The position numbers and the translations under genes were made by a program. Shown here piece by piece: positions 59,213-64,000 of a stretch of DNA of 64,000 nt. Source of the stretch: Ectobacillus funiculus (GTDB lineage: Bacteria > Bacillota > Bacilli > Bacillales > Bacillaceae_G). The stretch is taken from assembly GCF_004138295.1 (NCBI RefSeq), contig NZ_SCFM01000007.1, positions 186,001 to 250,000 on the forward strand. The letters are read 5' to 3'. How positions within the stretch are numbered: position 1 is the first letter of the stretch; each line of letters starts with the position of its first letter. A model generated the notes under the pieces. The model had not been told where the DNA came from, did no database searches, and saw only the letters and a program-made list of their open reading frames with translations.

Positions 59213-59400
59213 CTACTGCTGTTCAATGACATATATAAAATCTGCCACACGCTCAATAAACATTCGATCATGTGATACGAGAAGGACTGTATCTTCATAT
59301 GCCTTTAAAAAGCGTTCTAACGCTTCAATACAAAAAACATCTAAAAAGCAGCCCGCCAAATACACTAAGGAGAATTGCAATACGGGATGCCTTACTCTTC
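59213..59400 (-). pseudogene. ABC-F ATPase, C-terminal remnant
   Basis: Minus-strand frame ending at TAG 59213-59215 reads IEALERFLKAYEDTVLLVSH, then DRMFIERVADFIYVIEQQ: the D-loop to H-loop (VSHDR) part of the second ABC domain of an ABC-F ribosome-protection protein. Just upstream QFSLVYLAGCFLDVF resembles the decayed signature and Walker B area. The rest of the gene is missing. Confidence 0.65.
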
Positions 59401-59479
59401 TTGTTGAACCATTCCCATTTTTTTATAATTTTGTTTCAGAACACAAAATATGAGTTCATGTAAGAACATGGGAAAGGAA

Positions 59480-60514
59480 TTAGCCGGATGCTAACTTTTC
59501 TCTATCAGCCGCTGCTGGTGGTTGTTCCAGCCACCCTTTCTCGATCATGAGTTCGGATGCATCCTTAACAAATCCTGAAATTTTCAGGAACGATTTACTA
59601 TAAAGCAGCCCTATGTCCTGCCTGCCGTTTACAGCCACTGAATTTCCGAACGCTCTTATTTTCATTGAAAACATATCCATCTTATGAAATAACATGAGTT
59701 TATCTGAAAAGGGAGCAAATGTAGATGTCGTAACTAAATGATCAATAAAAGATGGCGAAGGTAAATGTTCATCATGTAGCTTTTGCATATAGTGTTCAAC
59801 ACTTAGAGCTGTGAGCTCTCTACCTTTCTCAAACAGTTCCCGAACCTTTTCATCCTTTGCTACTTGGGCAAATGCCATAATGAGTGCTTTACTTGTTACA
59901 TTATTTTCAATATTATCATACAAATGGGCAATTTCTAATGCGTGTAGAGGTCTTACATGTCCAAGGAAGCCATTTAAAAAATTTTGATGCGCAAATTCCA
60001 CTTGATCTGGTATGGGAATAAAAGGCGGTTTTATGATGAATCCTTTATTCATTAATATAGCCTTGATTTGTTCCATTAGAGCCATAGTAGCATCCATACA
60101 ATACAAATAAAATTCTCTTATATCCTTCCTATAAACCAACGGTACTGCTACGTTATAGATACTCATTCCTGCTTTCGCGGCATATTTCAAATAATGAACA
60201 TAGAATTCATCTTCGAATAATCTAGGAGCACCAAGATTTACGTCTTTTTCTGTAAAACCGTGAGGAATGGGGAAGTTTTCCTTTATGAAGATTTCTTTGG
60301 TTGTTTTCATGAATTCATTGGATAATTTTAATGAATTTTCCAATAAACGCTTAATATCAGCGTCCTCAACATGTTGAAGATAGTAGCTTAAAATACATTT
60401 TGACATACTGTTTCCCATATAGGTCGCCCAAAGCTTTCCCATTTCTGCTGATGTTAGCTTTTCTTTAGGACTTGATCTATCTAAACTTATGTCAGCTGGT
60501 TTAATCGTTTCCAT
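59480..60514 (-). CDS. DUF3231 family protein (two domains)
   Basis: 344 aa from the ATG at 60514 (AGAGGAG upstream). Two tandem DUF3231 units: first with EMGKLWATYMGNSMSKCILS (about residues 25-165), second with EFAHQNFLNGFLGHVRPLHA (about 175-335), ending LMIEKGWLEQPP like the GWLVPPP end of the shorter paralogue at 24725-25243. Helical throughout. No known activity; often spore- or stress-associated by context. Confidence 0.78.
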   Translation of the reverse strand: METIKPADISLDRSSPKEKLTSAEMGKLWATYMGNSMSKCILSYYLQHVEDADIKRLLENSLKLSNEFMKTTKEIFIKENFPIPHGFTEKDVNLGAPRLFEDEFYVHYLKYAAKAGMSIYNVAVPLVYRKDIREFYLYCMDATMALMEQIKAILMNKGFIIKPPFIPIPDQVEFAHQNFLNGFLGHVRPLHALEIAHLYDNIENNVTSKALIMAFAQVAKDEKVRELFEKGRELTALSVEHYMQKLHDEHLPSPSFIDHLVTTSTFAPFSDKLMLFHKMDMFSMKIRAFGNSVAVNGRQDIGLLYSKSFLKISGFVKDASELMIEKGWLEQPPAAADREKLASG

Positions 60515-60546
60515 AATCAAATCTCCTCTTAATCAAATCTCCTCTT
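60515..60546 (-). repeat. Tandem duplication of the ribosome-binding region
   Basis: The 16-bp block AATCAAATCTCCTCTT is present twice in a row, so two AAGAGGAG sites precede the DUF3231 start. Confidence 0.9.
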
Positions 60547-60625
60547 AGTGTTTTCTTCTAATCAAAATATATTCTGAACTTACATGGTTGAATTATTATC
60601 AGAACTCAATAATTCTACTAACTGA

Positions 60626-60660
60626 AGAAATCCCTCCATACTTTGGCTGGAGGGATTTCT
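60626..60660. terminator. Strong hairpin upstream of the DUF3231 gene
   Basis: AGAAATCCCTCCA / TGGAGGGATTTCT perfect 13-bp stem with a 9-nt loop. Weak T tract on either strand; probable terminator. The rest of the gap to 60933 shows no gene. Confidence 0.6.
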
Positions 60661-60933
60661 GTAATAATTCATAATGTAGGAATTATTACATGTTAAGCAT
60701 TCATCTTTCAGTTATTCACTATGTAAAACAGGACATATGTTACAACTAGGACAACCAAGACTTGTATTTCAACATACTCTTTAAAAACACTCGCTACTGG
60801 GTCTGGAAGATATGGCGATTGCCCTGCAGACATTCCCAATCGTTTAGTGAAAGAATATTCCCTTGCCAAAACTCTTTTTATATCCGCTTTGTTTTATCAA
60901 AATAGGGAATGCTATAAAGCGGAGGTGCGGATA

Positions 60934-61086
60934 ATGAACAATACAGAAAAGGTAGAAAAACTTCTTCGTGACTATGGTTATCCCGAAAAAGCTATTCCGC
61001 GGTTAATAAGGGAAATAGGGCCAATGAGCTATGAAAAGGTAGCGAAGCTCATCATGCCTTATCATGATATCACCGCTGGCAAATAA
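60934..61086 (+). CDS. Small unknown protein
   Basis: 50 aa from the ATG at 60934 (GCGGAGGTGCGG upstream): NTEKVEKLLRDYGYPEKAIP, then LIREIGPMSYEKVAKLIMPY. Two amphipathic helices, no membrane segment. No family recognised. 40 nt before the next small gene, so probably cotranscribed. Confidence 0.6.
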   Translation: MNNTEKVEKLLRDYGYPEKAIPRLIREIGPMSYEKVAKLIMPYHDITAGK

Positions 61087-61126
61087 ATCTGTCTCGAAAG
61101 CAGCGCTGCTTGAAAAGGAGGCGAAA

Positions 61127-61396
61127 ATGGAAGAGTTCAACGAAAAAAAGCATAGTTTTAATATGGAAGACAGCACCGGTCGTTTAATTGTAAAAGGGGA
61201 AATTATCGGCGAATCAGAACTTGAATTTTATGATGATTTGAAGCTAAAAGCCGTTATCGCTCTCATAAATTCCGTCGATCAGCAAAACTTCGAGGCGGCG
61301 GGGAAAATGGACGTTTTCAATGACTATATGAGAGAAATTGAAGAAACACTTAGTGAAGTAAAGAAACATAGCCGTTTTCAGGGAGACATCATATAA
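61127..61396 (+). CDS. Small unknown acidic protein
   Basis: 89 aa from the ATG at 61127 (AAAAGGAGGCG upstream): NMEDSTGRLIVKGEIIGESE, DLKLKAVIALINSVDQQNFE, C-terminal coiled helix MREIEETLSEVKKHSRF. No family recognised. Paired with the 50-aa gene upstream. Confidence 0.6.
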   Translation: MEEFNEKKHSFNMEDSTGRLIVKGEIIGESELEFYDDLKLKAVIALINSVDQQNFEAAGKMDVFNDYMREIEETLSEVKKHSRFQGDII

Positions 61397-61482
61397 AGAT
61401 TCCGGTCTAGAAGCGGCTCTAAGCTGCCTTGAGCAGTGACAGTATTTTCTTCCAAAGGCGCTTTAGCATCATAGAAATGGTT

Positions 61483-61512
61483 GCCCTGAAAAAATAAATT
61501 TATTTTTAGGGC
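61483..61512 (+). terminator. Terminator after the small gene pair
   Basis: GCCCT / AGGGC closing pairs with AAAAATAAA / TTTATTTTT inside. AT-rich stem without a following T tract, so only moderately convincing. Confidence 0.5.
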
Positions 61513-61533
61513 TATTTGTGTTTGAATCAATTT

Positions 61534-61572
61534 CGTAAAGAAAACTCGCTGATGTGGCGAGTTTTCTTTACG
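61534..61572. repeat. Head-to-head palindrome of element A 5' termini (copy 19)
   Basis: CGTAAAGAAAACTCGC and GCGAGTTTTCTTTACG are perfect 16-bp inverted arms around a 7-nt loop. Each arm is the 5' end of element A. The region 61573-61900 shows no gene. Confidence 0.85.
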
Positions 61573-61913
61573 TGAAAAGGGCCTCTATCCATGAATCTTT
61601 CCATCTCCCCATTCTTTGTATAGGATCTTCATTTCAAACTTCTCTAACATTACTCTTCATCAAAAACATTAAAGCGAAGGAAATTCCAGATCTTGTCCAA
61701 ATATATGCAGTAAAGTTCACCAGATATCCAAGATTGAACTACCCGTCACCTACTCGCTAATGCCCTTGAGGAAGGAGCGTTCTCGCCTATTTTTGATACA
61801 ATCCGTTCTTGGCAGTTATGTATAGCAAATCATACAAGCTTATAACAAACTGCTATATTTTATTACCCTTACTCATAAAGAATAAGTAGGAATAAAATAA
61901 GGGGTTGGATTTA

Positions 61914-62630
61914 ATGAGAACAAATTATCGGAGATGGTCAGCATATCCTTACCAAGGAGAACAAACTTTACCTAAACCTTATCCAGCACCAGCAGATTTT
62001 CCAATGTTTTTTATTTTTAGAGAAAGAAACAATGAATTCCTAGATCCCTTTCGGCAGCGGATTCATTGGAAAATTCAACATCCTATTGAGATTGAGTGGG
62101 GAATAGAGTTATCTATTGTAGAACAAACATTATTATCCATAACTTCTCAACAAATACGCAGCGCACAATACTGGGGGACAGTTGAAGCAACTCAGAATAT
62201 GATTCCTATGATTTTTAATTTAGCTCAAAAATACAGCCTAGGATCACCGCGTATTGCCAGAATACTTGGATATTTTCACGCTGCTGTTAATGATGCTTTT
62301 GTGATGTCATGGTATTTTAAATATCTGTGGGATGTGGCACGCCCAAATCAATATGGCAGAAACTTAGCCACTGTGTTGACTACACCACGTTTTCCATCTT
62401 ACCCTTCTGCACACGCCACTGTTGCAGGATGTGCAGAATCAGTGTTAAGTTACTTTTTTCCACCAGAAGCAGTAGGAATAAAAAATATAATGGAAGAGTG
62501 TGCTTTATCACGTTTGTACGCTGGCGTACACTTTAAAGTAGATAATGATGAAGGATTGAGATTAGGCAGGCAAATCGGAGATATGGTTGTAGGTGTATTG
62601 AAGGCACAAAATCTCAATGATTCTCAATAG
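61914..62630 (+). CDS. PAP2 / vanadium haloperoxidase-like protein
   Basis: 238 aa from the ATG at 61914 (AAGGGGTTGG upstream). The three vanadate/phosphate-binding motifs are present: RPNQYGR-type KYLWDVARP, PSYPSAHATVAGCAESVL, and SRLYAGVHFKVDNDEG. No signal peptide or membrane helix, so closer to soluble haloperoxidase-like proteins than to membrane PAP2 lipid phosphatases. Phosphatase versus peroxidase cannot be decided here. Confidence 0.82.
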   Translation: MRTNYRRWSAYPYQGEQTLPKPYPAPADFPMFFIFRERNNEFLDPFRQRIHWKIQHPIEIEWGIELSIVEQTLLSITSQQIRSAQYWGTVEATQNMIPMIFNLAQKYSLGSPRIARILGYFHAAVNDAFVMSWYFKYLWDVARPNQYGRNLATVLTTPRFPSYPSAHATVAGCAESVLSYFFPPEAVGIKNIMEECALSRLYAGVHFKVDNDEGLRLGRQIGDMVVGVLKAQNLNDSQ

Positions 62631-62632
62631 GA

Positions 62633-62770
62633 TAAAGAAAGCTCGCTGCTTGGCGAGCCCTGTCCTTGGGCGAAGACAGAGGCGTAGTTGCACTTACACT
62701 TTATTCCTAAAATTTCTCGCTACGTCGAATGATCTTCCAGCTAGAACTTTATACTTTCTTAAAGTGTAAA
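62633..62770 (+). repeat. Element A, full copy 20
   Basis: TAAAGAAAGCTCGCTGCTTG, CCTTGGGCGAAGACAGAGG, outer arms TTACACTTTA and TAAAGTGTAA pairing 10 of 10. Begins 2 nt after the haloperoxidase-like stop. A short further fragment (GAAAATTTAGAAATACAGTA) lies at 62997. The rest of the gap to 63328 shows no clear gene. Confidence 0.88.
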
Positions 62771-63328
62771 ATGATTAAACTTCCTTTCACACACAATATA
62801 GGCTAAAAGTTGTGCAAGGAACGAGTAGTATTTTTTTCGTAAAGTCAGCGAAAAAATCTCCACCCTCAACAGTTTTTTCAGCCTGGTGTGATTCTCTCAC
62901 CAAGCCGACAGACAAAAAGCAAGAGGATATATGATTCACTTGTAAGATACATGTAACAATACTTGAAACGAAATATGTTATTATAATACATGCAGGAAAA
63001 TTTAGAAATACAGTATACTTTCATGGCTACCAAGTCCGAAGTGAACGAGCCATTTGTCATTTTTAGATCATCGCCCAGTTTACGTATATGTGCGATGGAT
63101 CTGCGGAAGACAGCCTTTTCGCTTGCGATTCTAGAAACCTGAGCGCGGAAAATGGGAAATATCATTCAGTTTATATATCAAGAATCAACAAACAGCATAT
63201 CCCTTGACCTGATTAAAAAAGAGTTACAAGTAGCATAGGGTATCTGTCATTTCCATTTGGATGGTAATATTTCCGATTTAGAATGCTCATTTTTAGTTAT
63301 GTATAAAATAGTAACAGGAGGATTACTA

Positions 63329-64000
63329 ATGTCTCACAGTTTGCAACATCGCTCTAAACGAAAAAAACGCAGGAGAAGAATCGCTGTATTCTTGATACTC
63401 CCCCTTCTCTGTATTCTCATTGGGGGAATAGGTTATGCAGCGTATTTATATATAAAAGCAGAACATGTCGCGCAAGCGGCCTACAAGGAATTAGATCGCG
63501 GTAGTAAATCTAGCAAACGCCTAGAAGCGGTAAAACCCTTAGAAGACAATATTTCTATCTTAATTATGGGTGTGGATGAAAGCGAAGCACGGAAAAAGGA
63601 TACAGAAGATTTTGGAGGTTCTTTCCGAACAGATGCATTACTTTTAGCTACATTAAACAAAGATGATAAATCTATTAAATTAGTAAGTATTCCTCGTGAC
63701 ACATATGTCTACATTCCAAGTAAGGAACGAAAAAATAAAATCGCCCATGCCTATGCATATGGTGGTGCAAACGGTACGATTCAAACCGTAGAAGACTTTT
63801 TAGATGTACCGGTTGATTATTACGTAAAAGTAAACTTCGATTCCTTTATAAAAATTGTTGATACTTTAGGCGGCATTGACATGGATGTCCCGATTTCCGT
63901 TACCGATTTTAACAGTAAAAAAAGCGGTTTTGTGACAGTGGAAAAAGGGCAGCACAAGTTGAATGGAGAACAGGCACTTGTCTTAGCAAGAGCACGTCAT
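63329..64000 (+). CDS. LCP family (LytR-CpsA-Psr) cell-wall ligase, 3' end cut
   Basis: Attaches teichoic acids or other glycopolymers to peptidoglycan. Visible 224 codons: basic cytosolic start (HRSKRKKRRRRI), one membrane helix (about residues 18-42), and the LCP domain with SILIMGVDES, SFRTDALLLATLN, LVSIPRDTYV (catalytic Arg/Asp) and LNGEQALVLARARH at the window edge. AACAGGAGG precedes the ATG at 63329. Confidence 0.92.
   Translation, partial: MSHSLQHRSKRKKRRRRIAVFLILPLLCILIGGIGYAAYLYIKAEHVAQAAYKELDRGSKSSKRLEAVKPLEDNISILIMGVDESEARKKDTEDFGGSFRTDALLLATLNKDDKSIKLVSIPRDTYVYIPSKERKNKIAHAYAYGGANGTIQTVEDFLDVPVDYYVKVNFDSFIKIVDTLGGIDMDVPISVTDFNSKKSGFVTVEKGQHKLNGEQALVLARARH

Noticed and set aside
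62878-63165. 95-codon minus-strand frame upstream of the LCP gene
   Set aside because: No ribosome site, contains a repeat-like fragment at 62997, and the first half alone looks protein-like; not enough to call a gene.

Overview
This window comes from a spore-forming member of the Bacillaceae (Bacillota). It carries gpr, sigK, yqfC/yqfD, sda and yqzM, strong AGGAGG-type ribosome binding sites, and an almost complete copy of the B. subtilis nfo-to-sda gene block. The psd/pssA/sigK arrangement and the tandem-repeat YqfQ/VrrA protein recall the B. cereus side of the family, but the species cannot be fixed from sequence alone.

Layout. 1-11.3 kb: nfo (cut by the window edge), cshB, yqfQ/vrrA-like, ispH, a DoxX protein, yqfO, trmK, cccA, sigA, dnaG. 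11.3-13.8 kb: decayed segment with a yqxD copy carrying an in-frame stop, then an ABC-transporter/two-component remnant whose middle is deleted. 13.9-24.3 kb: ppsR, ccpN, recO, yqzL, era, cdd, dgkA, ybeY, pgpH, phoH, yqfD, yqfC. 24.3-26.8 kb: accessory replacement where floA/yqeZ sit in B. subtilis: serine-recombinase scar, DUF3231 protein, WGxxGxxG-type surface peptide, DUF421 membrane protein. 27-40.9 kb: yqeY, rpsU, deoC, mtaB, rsmE, prmA, dnaJ, dnaK, grpE, hrcA (perfect CIRCE operator), hemW, lepA, yqxA. 41-54.7 kb: gpr (no spoIIP beside it), rpsT, holA, yqzM, comEC/EB/EA, comER, yqeM, rsfS, yqeK, nadD, yhbY, aroE, yqeH, yqeG, sda with upstream DnaA boxes. 54.8-64 kb: psd, pssA, intact sigK, bdbC/bdbD, an ABC-F remnant with paired palindromic operators, a two-domain DUF3231 protein, two small unknown genes, a PAP2/vanadium-haloperoxidase-like protein, and the start of an LCP-family gene.

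The genes form housekeeping operons: replication initiation and transcription (dnaG-sigA), ribosome and tRNA maturation (era, ybeY, rsfS, yqeH, lepA, mtaB, trmK, rsmE, prmA), heat shock (hrcA-grpE-dnaK-dnaJ), DNA uptake (comE) and NAD synthesis (nadD-yqeK).

The most striking unexplained structure is a dispersed repeat, called element A here. It is about 135 bp, with about 20 complete, truncated or internally deleted copies, all between genes. It begins TAAAGAAAACTCGCC with a small hairpin and ends with a nested stem whose arms change together between copies. In about nine copies its 3' end abuts the oligo-T tract of a neighbouring intrinsic terminator, and in two cases its first bases provide the neighbouring gene's stop codon. 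A second family, element B, has at least three copies and forms a chimera with element A. Element A looks like a small non-autonomous mobile element or structured RNA.
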